Assembly (NCBI GenBank): GCA_025345505.1
Contig: JANVCC010000030.1
Location: forward strand, 11,029,841 to 11,093,840
Length of the DNA stretch: 64,000 nt
Direction: 5' to 3'
Origin: Todiramphus chloris collaris
Lineage: Eukaryota > Chordata > Aves > Coraciiformes > Alcedinidae
The translations under genes were made by a program, and so were the position numbers. Below the pieces are notes generated by a model. The model did no database searches. It had not been told where the DNA came from and saw only the letters and a program-made list of their open reading frames with translations. How positions within the stretch are numbered: position 1 is the stretch's first letter; each line of letters opens with the position of its first letter. Positions 9,001-22,500 of this stretch are shown here, piece after piece.

Positions 9001-12000
9001 TGGAAGCAGTATTGTCAGGGTGGCTCAGCTTTCAGGACCTGAGCTAGTATTTCCATATTGTACTTCCATCCTTCAGAACCTCCTCTTAAGCTTTCTGTTA
9101 GTGATGGTCCCATCTCTCTTGACTCATGACCTTTTAGTAATTTATTCTTATGAGATTATGATGAAATATAGAAAGTGGTAGCTACAGAGAAGGAATCAGA
9201 TATAGGAAGTCTTGCCTAAGATGTAATTTGCAATAAAGCAGATAAATCCATTAGTGACTGAGTTCAAAGTGCGCTACTCCTTTCCTTCCTTTCTTTTTTT
9301 GATTCTGATGTTGACAGAATAACAGATTTCACTATTAACATGGGAAGACTTTACTGCATACAAGAAAATTGGCAAAGATAGTGGCTGATAAAAGGTAATC
9401 AGTACAAATGTTCACATTTACCTTAATTGGGTTGTGTCTTATGTCCATTTAAATGTCAATACTGTGGTTAAATTGCATTCCAGTTTAATGGCTTTGTTAG
9501 GTTTTCTGTTTATTGACTGTCAGGAACTGTTGCATTACATGTGCTCCCTTTAGGAGCTGTCTCATTCCAATGCCTATAGATTCATTTGGAAAGCCAAGTG
9601 GGATGACTTCCAAAGCATCTCCACTGAAAGACTGGCAAGATCCATTTTGCTCTCAAGTTCTTAAGTGAAGTCATTGTACTTAGTGCATCTGAATGAATAT
9701 TACGAGGGGAAATTAATAAACAATTCTGCCAAATGTAATTCATTCTACTGTAAATTAGTATGATTCCTGCAGGCTAACAGGAGGAAGATGCAGTGAAAGG
9801 AAGTTGGGCTTTTATTTTCTCTTAAGTCAAAAAATTTTGTTGGGGATATACATAAAGAGTGCCTCTTTCGAGCAAGGTAACACTTTGAAATGTTGGAACA
9901 ATAATGTTGACCTAACTGTAAATAGTAATTCCAGACTGGAATATAGAGCAAGGTTGGTATAAAGAGTGAGGTCTGGGACAGAACTAACTACTTAAAGGTT
10001 ATTTAAGGTTCTAGTCCTTTTAGGAACAAGTTATATAATATAGGTGCTTGTGATGGTAGGCTTGGATGAGACGTTTTGTAGTCCTTTCTTTATATGAAGT
10101 GTCATCTTTTAATAAGGCCATTGTGAATATGTAGAAACTATTTTTTTTAGCACTTGATTGATTTGATAATTTTGAACTGTATTATCAAAGGGGTGAGTCT
10201 TTTGACTGCACAATTGTATTTGACTTCAAAAATTTCAGGGATTAGCTGTAGAGTTTTTCATCTTTGCTTAGTCTGTTTCAGGGAACATTGCGCAATCACT
10301 TGATTGAGCAACTGGCAATTTCATATTTGTTTGGTAGTCTAGAATTAATACTAAAGCATTTTCTGTCTCTCAGTTGGGGTTCATTTTATGTTTACTTCAG
10401 TATTATGAGCCCAAATAATAATGTACACATAATAACAGCAGAATTTGTTTACTGCTATGATAATGCATGTACTGAGTAAGGCTTTCCTCTAGTACTAGAT
10501 CAAGTGAAATTCAGGGGGCTCAGATCAAAAAAAACAACCACTAGTGTCCATCACTTAAATGCATGTTTGCTGCCCACATGGTGTGTAAACTATGTATTTT
10601 GCTCACTTGCTTCCTCCGAGAACATACTGTATTGGTCTTTGAAGTGGTTGGGGTTCCCCGCCTCTGAAAGCTGCTACACAATTTTTAATGGTTTTGTTTC
10701 ATGAAGTGTTCAAAGAACACAAACTAACACTCTATGGCAAATGTAGTCAGACTAAAGGCTATACAGCAAGCCTGACTTGCTACTTTGATACACATAGTAC
10801 TACTGGTGAAACAAGTCCTGCTGATGTGACTTCCAGTTTTGTGCACTTCACCACATGCCATCGTTAGTGGAGTTTGCCCGGCTGCAGTCCATGTTGAATA
10901 GGGGGCTATGACAGTGGCCGATGCCAATGATAATGTCAGGAGCATGGAGAGCTCCTGGAGCAGGTGTCTGCTAGACAGGATCTGCCACTATGCATGTATA
11001 ATGTTGAGCTTGCTTTCATGGCACCGGAGTGAAGATAATATCATTCCAATGACATTTATTCACCTTTTACAATTAGTTAAATATTCCTAATAAAGAAACA
11101 ACCCTGCCTGAGTTAAGTGCATATGCTGGAACAGTGCTAGTTTGTCAAAAATTCACATCAGTGAGAAAACAGTGAAATCTGTGCCTTGAAACATTTGGTG
11201 CACATGCATACTATTTGCTAATTATTAGTGTTTCAGCATATAAAAAACTAGGCAGGAGATAATTCTGAATATTCTTCCATGTGCTTGTCTTCATATGGGA
11301 GATGGGAACATAATCTAGAAATTTTCAGTAATATTCCTTTGATGGTTCACAAGCCCAGATGTTTCAGCTGACACAAGTTGGTCAGTGGACCATAAAATCC
11401 AAATAGAAGAGTATTTGATAAACCCATAAGATGTCTTAGCATGCAGAATGATGCCCTTTTCCACATACTTTACTCAATATGCTTTAACAATTAGTTAAAG
11501 ATGTATGTAGACATGAAGCATTGGCCTGTTGTTTGCATTGCCTGTTCCACATTCCCTGTCTTTAGGTAAGTTTTGTTCATTTTGTGAGTTACTTGAGGGC
11601 TAGAAGCTTGATCATCAGTAAGAATTGTTGAGAATTTAATTTGAAATAGACAGTAAAGATTTCAGCGTTTTATTTAAAAAAACCCGTTATATAGGAATTA
11701 TTTCGTTATTAAGTTTTCTTTTTTAAAATCTGGACTTAGTTATTTCTGGATGTAGAAGTTGAAATTCTATTTCAGTTTTTACACCCTTTCCCCAGATTCA
11801 GAGGATATTAATCCAAAATGATGAGTAAAGTAATACATCTGAAATCAATTTGGATTACAAGTAATCTGTGGACATGTAAAACTTTTATATTAGTGCTAAT
11901 GCTGTTCAAAATATAATACCACAGCTGGACTAAAACACAGAATGAATGGTAAGTTGAGTAAACAGGACAGTTATAAAAATATATAGGTAGCTTGTGCTTT

Positions 12001-14683
12001 TTTTAGAAAGGAATTGTTTAGGAAAAACAGTAAAAAATAAGAGAGAGAGCAGGAAAACAGAGTAGTCTTTGTAGGAAATTCAGAATATAGAAAGTTTTTC
12101 TGAGCTGTTTAATGATTACAAGACGAGTGTTTCTGAGCCTGTCTTCTATAAAATGTTTTATAGGTGTATTGGTAGGGTAACCCTCAGTGCATTTAGTGGG
12201 TGTTCTTATTTAACCTTGGACAACAGCTTGAGCTACAAAGTCTGAGACAAGCATTTAACTTTTTGCATGCTTGTCACAAATGTTCATGGATGTTGGGAAT
12301 CTTGATTTTGACAGTTTTGCTTGGATCTGCTTTTGCATTATCTCTTCCTTTAATTATGTCGCTGTTAGATGTTCCTGTACTCTCAGAAATGGTGTTCTGA
12401 GAGTCCACACATTAATTTCTTGGTACTAATATAGCAAAGTCAGTGCTGACCAGAGCAAAGAGTTGAGTAAGTCATGGAATAGCTTAAATGTTCATATTTA
12501 TTAAAAAAAAAAAACCAAACAAATGCAAAACAAAACTTAAAAAAAAAAAATCCAGTTGTTCCCAGAAACTTGTTCCTTAACTGTTATATCTTGGTATGAC
12601 TAATATTTTCAGTTTAAAAGTAAACAAACAAATTCACTTGGATATGGCAACATAGAAGTATTTTTGCCTCAGATTTGGTCTTGGACTTCAGCTTTTGCAG
12701 AGAAAAGTAGCTGATCTCTGGGGAGAGATGAGTCTGTGGGTTGTTTCTCCCTTTTGTTACTTCCTCACTTGAGATACATGAGCCTCTAAAGTATTGTCCT
12801 GTGCTTCTTAGAGTACGCATAAAAGACAACTATAAGTTTAACTGTGTCTGGACTATGATGCAAGTCCTTTTAAAAAGGAAAGTGATGCGGGTTCTGATGT
12901 TAAAATGGTACGATCTGTGCTCTCCCTGACTGGAGCACAGAATAAATTTGTATTTTTTCCAGTGTTTGTACTTTCTTCTTCTTGTTCCAGATACCATTAT
13001 AAAACCATTCACAGCTGTATGCTTGTGTAGCAAAGTCAAAAAGGAATTGGATCCCATTAGCCCAATCTTGGTGTTTGTGGATACTTTCTCTAGATTGGGC
13101 AGAGCTTCATCAGATGTTCAGAAGGAGAAAGAGAGGCAAAGAAACAAATGTAATTGAAAAGAAAACAATCTTTTATAGAGCAAAAAGGCAGCTCTGCATA
13201 CATACTAATGCAGTCATATCCTATGGTTACAATTCTGTGAGAGTCTTAATATCATTTAAGTCCTGAAACTGTGGTTTTCTGCCCAGAAAAAACTGGCATA
13301 CGTGTAGAGAATAGAAATTTTTATCCAAACTACTGGATGGATTTAGCAGTTGTCTGTTGTTTCCTCTGGTTTTTACATTACCAGATTAAAAGAGTCTATG
13401 TTGCTTTCAAACTAAGGTTTTACTCTTGGTTTGAAAACCTTTAAGGAAGGTGATATTATTTGGGAAATGGGGAATTATGGTGAGTAAGGGCAACCTGAAC
13501 AGTTTTTACTGTTGTTCTGTTACTTCAAAGAAATGAGTTGATATATGTCTCTTGCTAGCTGCCTAGTTTCAGAACCATTTTAAACTTGCATTACTTCTAA
13601 AATGATATTTATTTTGTTTGTTCTGTTTTTATTTGTGAAGGAAGATGGACACAAAAGACAAATTGTAATGATCTGTCAGTATTAATTCTTGTTGAAGATT
13701 AGGATGAAAATCTCAGGATTTGAGTTATATAAATCCTGGGTAAACATGATGTGATCAAAATCCATGCCTTTAGTTTAATTCTTTCATGATTTTTGTATAA
13801 TAATTACAGGAAAAGATTTAATTCTGTTCAGGGTTTTTGTTCTTTGGCTCTCTTTTTAAACACCTTTCTCAAATGCTACACAAAAAGAATGGACTTTTTC
13901 TCTCAGTGATATTTGTTTAATAACATAACATATGTGATTCTACTACATAAAAGTGTATAAAGAGGATGAGGCAGAAAATTAGGGTGGGCGGGGGTTAGAA
14001 AATGAAGAAAGGTAGATGGAGTGTTATGATCTGGTTTTGAAGCAGGTTGTTGTTACTTTTTCATCAGACCCATGATTAGACCTGTAAATATTAAATAGTG
14101 AAAACATTGTGCTTGATGACAGGTTTGAAAACAACAGATCAGGATAGCTTAAGATTGAAAAATAATTTTAGGACTTATTTTCTTGACCTATTTGTTCTCT
14201 CCAGCCACCATTCTGAATGCTGCCAGGATAGATTTAGCACTTGCTGTAATACAAGCATTTGATTCCCATCCTTATTATAAACATTTGATACCGTTGAATT
14301 TATTAAGTAATTTTTATCCTTTCTACAGTCTACATATTCTACATATTTCTACAGCAGAACTGTTTCAGCACTTTGGTAATAAAGGGGCTTTATGCTGTAT
14401 CTTTGACCCAAAACTCATTCTGTGTTCTTGGTAGCAAAGGTTTCTGAATCTTACTGTACATACTTGCTACAATAAAACTCTATTTTCAACACAGTATAAT
14501 AGAATGTTTACCCCCTTATTTTTATTCCCTAAAAAAAAGCAAGTTGCCATTTCTCAAATAGCAATAGCAGATGAAGCAGTGGAATAACAGTGTGACTGCA
14601 AAATAACTTGGTGTCCCTGACCTGAAAATGGCCTCTGCACTCAGTTTCAGCATCAGAATGATCTCATCAGAAGTACTGAAGTA
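6026..14683. other. Non-coding stretch without recognised genes
   Basis: The DNA is AT-rich and mostly unique. It has T-rich tracts at about 6161-6220, 7255-7280, 7738-7765 and 8877-8889, an AT-dinucleotide run near 6460, and an A-rich patch at 12504-12550. Open frames such as 8728-9042 and 10504-10704 show no family motif or plausible splice-bounded exon. No CR1 tail, LTR or RNA gene was recognised. It fits intron or intergenic sequence. Confidence 0.5.
12504..12550. repeat. A-rich low-complexity tract
   Basis: Two runs of about twelve A residues are separated by an A/C-rich spacer. It could be a decayed poly(A) tail of a retro-copy, but no recognisable retrotransposed sequence precedes it, so simple low complexity is the safer reading. 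Confidence 0.6.
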
Positions 14684-14711
14684 TGTTAATGCTGCAAAAG
14701 CAGCATTAACA
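14684..14711. repeat. Perfect 12-bp inverted repeat with a 4-base loop
   Basis: TGTTAATGCTGC (14684-14695) and GCAGCATTAACA (14700-14711) are exact reverse complements around AAAA. The stem does not extend further: the next flanking bases are A and G. It is shorter than a microRNA precursor stem (about 30 bp or more) and has no T-run afterwards, so a functional RNA is not indicated. Confidence 0.75.
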
Positions 14712-17060
14712 GCATCGTATAAGCCCATTTAGAGAGGATTATGCTACTGTCCCTTCATTTAGGCCCTTGTTTATCACACAGTTTGGAAACATTCAGGAAG
14801 CAAATTCTTACAATTGAGGTGTTATAGGTATGCTCTTAAAGGATGTTCCTAATTCTTTGATGCATATTATTAGTATGGAAAATGGACTTTTCTACTCTAA
14901 TACTAGTTTTTTGTAATTGTTGTAATTACAAAAATGAAAAAATGTAGGTGCACGAGCAGATAATTACTTCTAGACCTAATCAGAAATTCTGCTGTCTTGG
15001 ACAATTAAAGTCTCATTATTCTTTCTTCACTGTTTAAGATACATTTTTAGCATAATGGGCTGTATCAGTTACATTTGTATAAATCTGTTCCTTTGTATAT
15101 ATTTGCAGGCATTCTGTACGGGTGTTTTTTTGGCTTCATTAGTTTTAATTTCAATTTACATCAATGACAGTAATTAGCATTTGGACTGCTCTACAAGGAG
15201 CTGAAAGCAAGATCTCTTTCTAATAGCCAGCACATCAGTGATAACCAGATATGCTCTGTATTCTTCAGTTTAAACAGACATCACACCCTCTCCTGTATGA
15301 ATTTACTGTAATGCAATCAAAAGCACTAGTTTTCATTAATTTATTTTTGCCTCCTTTACCTATTTTTGCATACTTTTAAAGTAACAAGCATCTGTTAAAG
15401 GAAAAAAGAATATCTAAACATATTTACTGCTTTTACACATGCTTTTAAATCGTGTCCTGTAGCACTGTATAATAATGTTTATAAAGTGCACTATACTTTG
15501 CAGTCCACATGTGCTTAGGTTGTCAGGTTTCTCAGAGAATTCAGATCTCTATTCTTTTCCTGTAATTTAACAGTATTGCAAAATCCAGTTATTGTGTATT
15601 GTGTTTGGGGATGTCTGCAAGTCTACAGTATAACTAAAAAGGTGTCGAGTCCACAATTTTTATAGCAACTATTTAAACCAGCTTAGTCTGGCTGGTAGGA
15701 TAGTAATTTTGCTTAATAAAATCTCTGAGCACCTATAACATATCTGTGACCAGGTAGTAAAAAAGAAGCTGTGAATGGTAACTGCCTCTTAGAGAGAGGT
15801 TCTTGATCCTCAAAGCATCTTAATAAAGATGTTATATGCAAAGAATTGTTAAATTGTTAATTATGCTTCCTGTGAAGCTTCTTTAGTGCTTACTTTCTTG
15901 GCATGTAAATGATACTGCTTGTGTTTCAAAACTGGCTTGTGGTACACAGAAAATCCCTTGGATGTAGTGTCACACTAATTAGTGGATTCTGCCTCTTCAG
16001 CTGCCATATCAAATCTAGTGCCAGTCTGTCCTGTGTAGTTAAAGCTAAACTAAATCTTTCCCGTAGTTCAGGGAATAGAAACTTGATGCTGTGGAGGTTA
16101 AGTTGCATGACCATAACATGACAGCTATTGTCAGAAACTTTTCTCCTCAGAGGTTCTATTAAAAAACCCAAACTGTATTAATCTCGTAGTCCAGTGCTAT
16201 ATGCTACTTGTGTCCCTTTCCCCAAGAACACATTCATTTAGCACAGATTGTTCTTGGTCATCCAAATAAATCTTGATTAAGTGAAAGAGCAGGGATGAGT
16301 TAACCATTTTCTGAATTGCTTGCAAACAGCCTCAATAAATGTGCTTATTCTCAGGGGATTAAGAGGCTGGTGTCTGAGGGAAAGGGGCGCAGCAGCTTGC
16401 TCATGTTTGCCATTTGCACTGAGAAATAAATGGGGATGTAGCTGACACCCATACTCCCCTCCACGTGTTTATTTCTGGCACCCCAGCATGGGTGAGAAAG
16501 GTGTTAGGCCAGGATGTAGAGGATAAGCAGTAGAGTTTCAAATATATGTTCCTGTAATATCTTGCCTTTGCTTTCTGCTCACTGAGGAGAGCAACAGAGC
16601 CACCATAGGAAAAGAAATGCTAGTTTGCTGTTGGCATTGTCCAGCAGTAATTCACTATATTGTCTCCTGGTGGGTTTAGGGAGAGAGCAGAGTGGCCTTA
16701 GAGAGCTCTTCTAGTGACAATGCTTTGACTGTCTGAAACAGGTCCCTTAGGCAGCACTTAGCAGTGTATTCACTGAAACACACTGATGCTCCATTTCACT
16801 CTGAAAAGTTTGTAAATAAGGAAGTCATGATACAGACTTTCTCATTTAGGCTTCAGAGACTTCATGTTAATGAAACCCCAGTGAAATGTTGTGAAAGATG
16901 GCATTGTCAACTCAGATTGATAAAAATGACTTGAATAAATACGTGGGCATATGCTTAAACTGGCAAGGACTGGAAGATTTTTTTTTTCAACCCATATAGC
17001 ATGCGCATAACTGAGGAAAAAAGAAGCTGTCACAGATGGTGATAGCAGTGAGAGGCCCAG

Positions 17061-17100
17061 TGACATGTGCTTCAACCCACTGACATGTCCTTCAACCCAA
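17061..17100. repeat. Tandem duplication, 2 x 20 bp
   Basis: The unit TGACATGTGCTTCAACCCAC (17061-17080) is followed directly by TGACATGTCCTTCAACCCAA (17081-17100). The two copies differ at 2 of 20 bases. It is most likely a local replication-slippage duplication. Confidence 0.8.
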
Positions 17101-19453
17101 AGTTTGCTACAGGGGAGTTACTGAGGTAGAATAATAGACCAGAGTAACTGCCAAAATCTCAGGCTCTAAGAAACATGCTTATTAATCAATTACACTTGCA
17201 TATTTGTGAAGAGGGTGAACCAAATAATTCTTTCCTATGGAGAGATGTTCAGCAGTAGAAAAGTGAACTGAGAAATGTTTGTGTTGGACCCAAGGAATCA
17301 GTGCCTGAGAGTGTTCAGCAGAGATGAAGGAGTGAGGATTTCCAGGAGCGAGACAGCTTGTGATTTTGACATAGTGAAGCAACTGCATGGTCAGGGTGAA
17401 AAAGAATTACAAGATGCCTGGTCAAATAGAAAATGACAGTGCTTTTGTGTATGGGATGGAGGGTGTTACCTGGGCCACATCTGAGCTGCCTTCTTTGAAA
17501 CCCTGCCAAGCTCAGGTTGGTCTATAAAGGCTGAACTAAGAGTGTACACAGCATGGCCAGGGTTTTCTTTCCCCCTCTCCCTTTACATAAAGTGCCCTTG
17601 GATCAGTTAGCAGCCAGTAAAGAAACTAAAGCAACAGATTCATGATCAGTGAAGTGGAAAGAATAGCTTGGAGGTATTTTCACACACTCCTTTCTGAATT
17701 ATACTGTTCTCTCATCAACTACATTTGAGTTTTTCCACACATTTTGTTTCATTTCATTAATAGAATATGTTTCTTTGCTCAGTAACAGTGTCAATGATTG
17801 AAGATAGTTTGGCTAAGGTAGCCTGAGAACTTGTTCTAATTTCCTGGTACATGAAAGACCATCTCCTTTCAAATATTAGTGTGTTAATCCTGAAAGTGTT
17901 GAAAAAAATCCTATTTCTTTGATGCCCTTGTGCTCTTACAAGTAGAGGAAGAACTCCTTATGTTCCTACTAAGGCTGTTATTATTTTCTCCAAAGTTTTG
18001 GGTTTTTTTTCTTTTTTTTTTTTGGTGTTGGCATTTATGTCAAATGCTGACCTTTTATTTCTTTATTGCCTGTGACAATACAATTTAAATTTTACTCTTC
18101 AACTCAGAGTAAACTCAACAATATTATTAACTGTGTATTATGTCTTCAGACGGGCTTTTTTATTTATTTTTGCACTTTGTAAGCATCCTGACAATATCAG
18201 AGGCTGTGAGTTATTGGAAGTTCTCTTCAAGATCCGCTTTCAAGTATAAAAATATGCACGTAGAGTCCATACACATAGATAACTGGAAATCAACTGTTAA
18301 TGAAAACGAGACATTGTCTTCTGGGCAAAAGTGAGCTTTTGGAGAGTAGCCGTAGATCAGAGAGGCATTCAATGAACACAAGCAAGTGCTTGTGTGTTGT
18401 GCTGCATTTTGAAACTTCAGTCTGAAGTTTCCATGTTTATTTGTGAATCAAAGGCTGTGTGCACAATTGGTTTCCTGTGCATAAGAGAAGGATTGGGAGC
18501 AAAATACGGGCTTTTGTTTGTCTTGTAGCTGCCTAATTTAGAACTCCTATTACTAAGTGTGAGTTGTTTATGACTATGTCAACTTAGCTATGTAAATCTA
18601 ATGAGAAGTATTAAGAGATCACTAGAACAGCAAATTATAGATGATTTTCATTTGTTACAAATCCCATAGGAGCTAAGAAAAGGAGGACTTTTTTTGCTAG
18701 GTTTTACAGTAAGGTGTTCTTGAACCATTAAGAAAGTAGCTTTAAATTTCTGGGCTGTATGAGACCATGTCATGTACTAATTCCTAGCTTTTAAGATTGT
18801 AATATTCCATGTACTCGCCGTAGTTGACCTCGTATATAACTGAAATCACAACATTTCTTTGTTTTGTATGTCACTTATATGTCAAAGAAAATATCCTCAA
18901 ATATATACATATATATTTATAATGAAAAAAGCCAATTAATGGAATTTGTAATATTCTGCTTGTCAAGCTGTCTACCATGTTGACTACCTGAGCTTTCAGT
19001 TCTGAGAAAAACAAGCTCAGATTGAGAGACTGACTCCTGCCTCATGAGATGCCTCCACAAAACCCACTCTGCTGTTCCCCTGCTCAGGGCTGTGCCTGCT
19101 TCTCCAGTGGGAGTGGATGGGGCACAGCACTCCCATGGGCAGCAGCTTCAGCAGCCTGTTCAACTGGTGTTACTTGATCTCAAGAGGAATGCTTTATTTT
19201 GGAAAGCTGCTACTTCTCTTCTCCTGGGTCCACACTTCAGGTTAGGTGTGATATTGTGCAGAGAGGATTTCATGAATTCTCAGTTGTGTTCTGCATCTCC
19301 CTTCAGTGGCCTTAGGATTCTCTGCTGACCTTCCCCTCTTTTTTTTTTTTTTTGCTGCTACTTTATAGTGAAGCCCAGAAGGTATCAAAGAGCTGGTATC
19401 ACAGTAATGTTCCACTGTACATAATGGTTGAATTTCAGATACTCACTTGCTAT

Positions 19454-19508
19454 CTGTTTCAAGTTATGGTTTCTGTTTCAAGTTATTATTTCCTCCTAGG
19501 AAATAATA
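19454..19508. repeat. Short direct repeat next to a 10-bp inverted repeat
   Basis: CTGTTTCAAGTTAT occurs at 19454-19467 and again at 19473-19486, a 19-base period. It overlaps an inverted repeat with arms TATTATTTCC (19484-19493) and GGAAATAATA (19499-19508) around a 5-base centre. No transposon terminus or known binding site explains the pair. Confidence 0.65.
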
Positions 19509-22500
19509 CATAAAATAGCAATGAAGGCTTGGTTTTGACCTTTAATTTTGCTTTACAATAAATGTATCAACACTTGAAATTCATCCTCTGCGAATTACAC
19601 GTTCAGTGAGCAAGAAACACTGTTACAGAACTAAAGAATCAAAAAGTGAAACATAAATAACTAACAGGAGCTTTGTCCTGATGTGTGTTGCCCCCTATTA
19701 TTTGCTACACTGAGTATCATACCTAGAAACAATAGGAAATGTTCAAAAAGAAGCATGTGAGACATTCTCTAATGAAACGGTTGAGTTAGAATTACACTGT
19801 GGACCAATAAAGCACAACTGTGTTTTTTTAGAAACACAAATTATATTGCAGTAGCTATTGTACAATGTTGACATTTCTCCTAACTTGTTTATATATTGAT
19901 TTAATATCTTATTTAGAAAAAGATAAGTGAATGATCTGGAATACTGAGCACCTTATAAGATGATCTGGATAATGCAATATCCGAACATAGATTTAGCAGG
20001 AGAACTTCTGGGATCTCTGCTCAGGAAGCACCAGCAGCAGTGCACATGCTATGGGAATACCCTTGTAAATGTCCTGTTCATATCCAGATTCCATTTGCCT
20101 CTTCTGGTTTGTGAGCAGTTGTCTTCAGTGCAATGGCTGACTGGAAAAATCACAGTAAAAAAATTCTTGTTGTTTGAACCACAACTAAGTGAATATCAAT
20201 GAAATGCAAAATTATGAAAATATTTAACTTTGCAACAAATTGAATGTTTTGCTGAGTCAAAGGCTTCTATATAGTTACTGAAGTGATGGAAAAAAGTATA
20301 GGTCAGAAGGAAATCAGAGCCTGAACATATGGGACTGATCTCTTCAAATATTTCTGACTAAGGATTGGCACCAAGAATTGGGGATGTTAAACCTATGGGA
20401 GATACAAACCTTGAAGGCATCATTAGTGCAGAGGCTTATCAGAGTAAAAGAACCAAGACATTAGTTCCTTTTAAAAGCAAAGAACTTTTGCTGTCATCAG
20501 GGAGTCTATCATTTGGAAATAACCAGTAAGATAGAACACCAGTCAGTCACAGGACTACTGCAAACTAGTAATATTATGCAGCTGTGAACTGATAAGTATT
20601 TCAGTTCAAGACAGGAAATGTTTTTATTGCACAAACACTTCTAGGACCTTATCTAAATAACATAGTAGTCTCATTTGAGAATGGCCCTCTTGTGCATCTT
20701 TTAGTGTCAATCAGCCAATCGGGCAGAAAAAAAAGCTTCTATTTTTTAACAAAATTAGTATTTTAGAAGTTTATCTCTTTAGCAGAATAAAAGATGCATG
20801 ATGAGTAGACTTAAGTTGGAAATGTAAAGTTTCTGAAGCTATCTAAAAGAAGTAAAGGGATTAAAATTATTTTTTAAGATGCATCTTTGCATCCAGAAAG
20901 GACAGGGGCCTATTATTATTAAGGGACTGAACATTTACACGCATCCATGTCCTTGGGTTTCTAACTTTATTGTTAACATGTGTGCATGTCAGTTTGAACA
21001 GAGTGTCATTTCAAGACGAGGATCCAAAATTCTCAAGAAGTTTTCAAACTAAGAAACTTGATTATTTCTTACTGGTAAATATGCCATGCTGACTCGTCTT
21101 TTTTTATTTTTAGTGAATGATGTATTGACTAAAAAATTCTGTCCCATCTTTGGTTCGGCATTTTTGTTCTCTCTCAGCAAGATACTTGCATGTCATAAAA
21201 CCAGGAGGCTTCCTGCGTTAAGGCATCTATAAAAAGATTCTCTTACTGATTCATCTCCTAAATGTTTCCATGACATAATTTTGATGTCAAAACAAATACA
21301 GAAATGTGATTTATGGCACATATGAATCATGTGTCAAAACTTTTTTGACAAACTAATACAACAGTTGTCATGGGGTGATTGTATTTGTGTCTCAGTGAAG
21401 CTCACAGGGCAGGCAAATGCACACTTATATTTTTATTTGGTAAGCAAATGTTATATTATTCCTCAAGCCCCAGCTTGTGATTCAGTTACGCAAGGTATGA
21501 AACTCAGTCTTTTGTGCTGAGGTATAACTGAATTCATAGTGTCATGATGGGAGCCTCTGAAAACAAGATGTCTGGAGACTTGACTCTATCCAAACTTCTA
21601 CCTTTACTGCACATTCAGTTGATGCATACTGCAGAGATTGGCAGTCAGCCAGTCCATATGTGCTGTATTTTTCCTGAAAAACTTATGTTTACTGAATGTT
21701 TATAAAAATTGCATGCAACTTTCAGTCCCTCTCGGTGTAAAGAAATGTGTAAGTTTAAACCCAGCTTATATATATTCAATCACCAGGACTTTATCGTTTC
21801 ATTTTTGTTGGGTTTTTCTTTTACAGTGCTACTTCAGAGCCTGCTGCATTAGATGTATCTTTTTTTTCTTTGTTGGTCCTGCTATTTCCATGGATGAATT
21901 CCAAAGGAAAAAAGCAAAACACATTATCTTCTTTCTCAGTTGTCTATTTTGTAAGAAGTACCCAATGTTAGCAGCAAGTGGGATAAAACCAGCAGGACTA
22001 GAGTGATGTAAAGGAATTTCTGAATTTTATGGCAAGACTCAGGGCTTGACAGGAAATCTTTGCAATGTGCTTGTCATCTCTAAAGTACAGTGGAACAAAT
22101 TCTACGAGTCTGATGGTTTTGTCCCTGGGGTCCTGGTGGGTGGGTGGATGTGAAGAAACACTTCTGTAAAGGAGTATTAACTTCTTAAAAGTTGTTTGGA
22201 ATTCTGAACCAAGGCTAGAGGCCATATAGCAGCATATACTGGGTAAGAGGATACCAGTGTGAAAGACAAATCAAAAAAGGAGGGGATGTGTCACAAAGGG
22301 TAATGAATAAGCACGGCTGTTCCTCACCACTTCAGAGAAAATATTATTCTATAGTCCTGTTTTCTAAACTAGTTTTAGCTGTTAATGTGAAATCAAAGAT
22401 GAGATTGTACTTGAACTTCTGGCAGTAATAATGTCTGCAGTCTTTTACTTCACTTTTATTCCAATAGTTGTGTATGTGAAGGAAGAGCGACAAAAATCAT

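Noticed and set aside
14684-14711. MicroRNA hairpin
   Set aside because: The stem is only 12 bp, far shorter than a Drosha substrate, with no extension into the flanks.
21638-22006. 122-codon + strand open frame with Cys- and Phe-rich translation
   Set aside because: The Cys/Phe richness follows from T-rich DNA. There is no family similarity, and the start codon has no supporting context.
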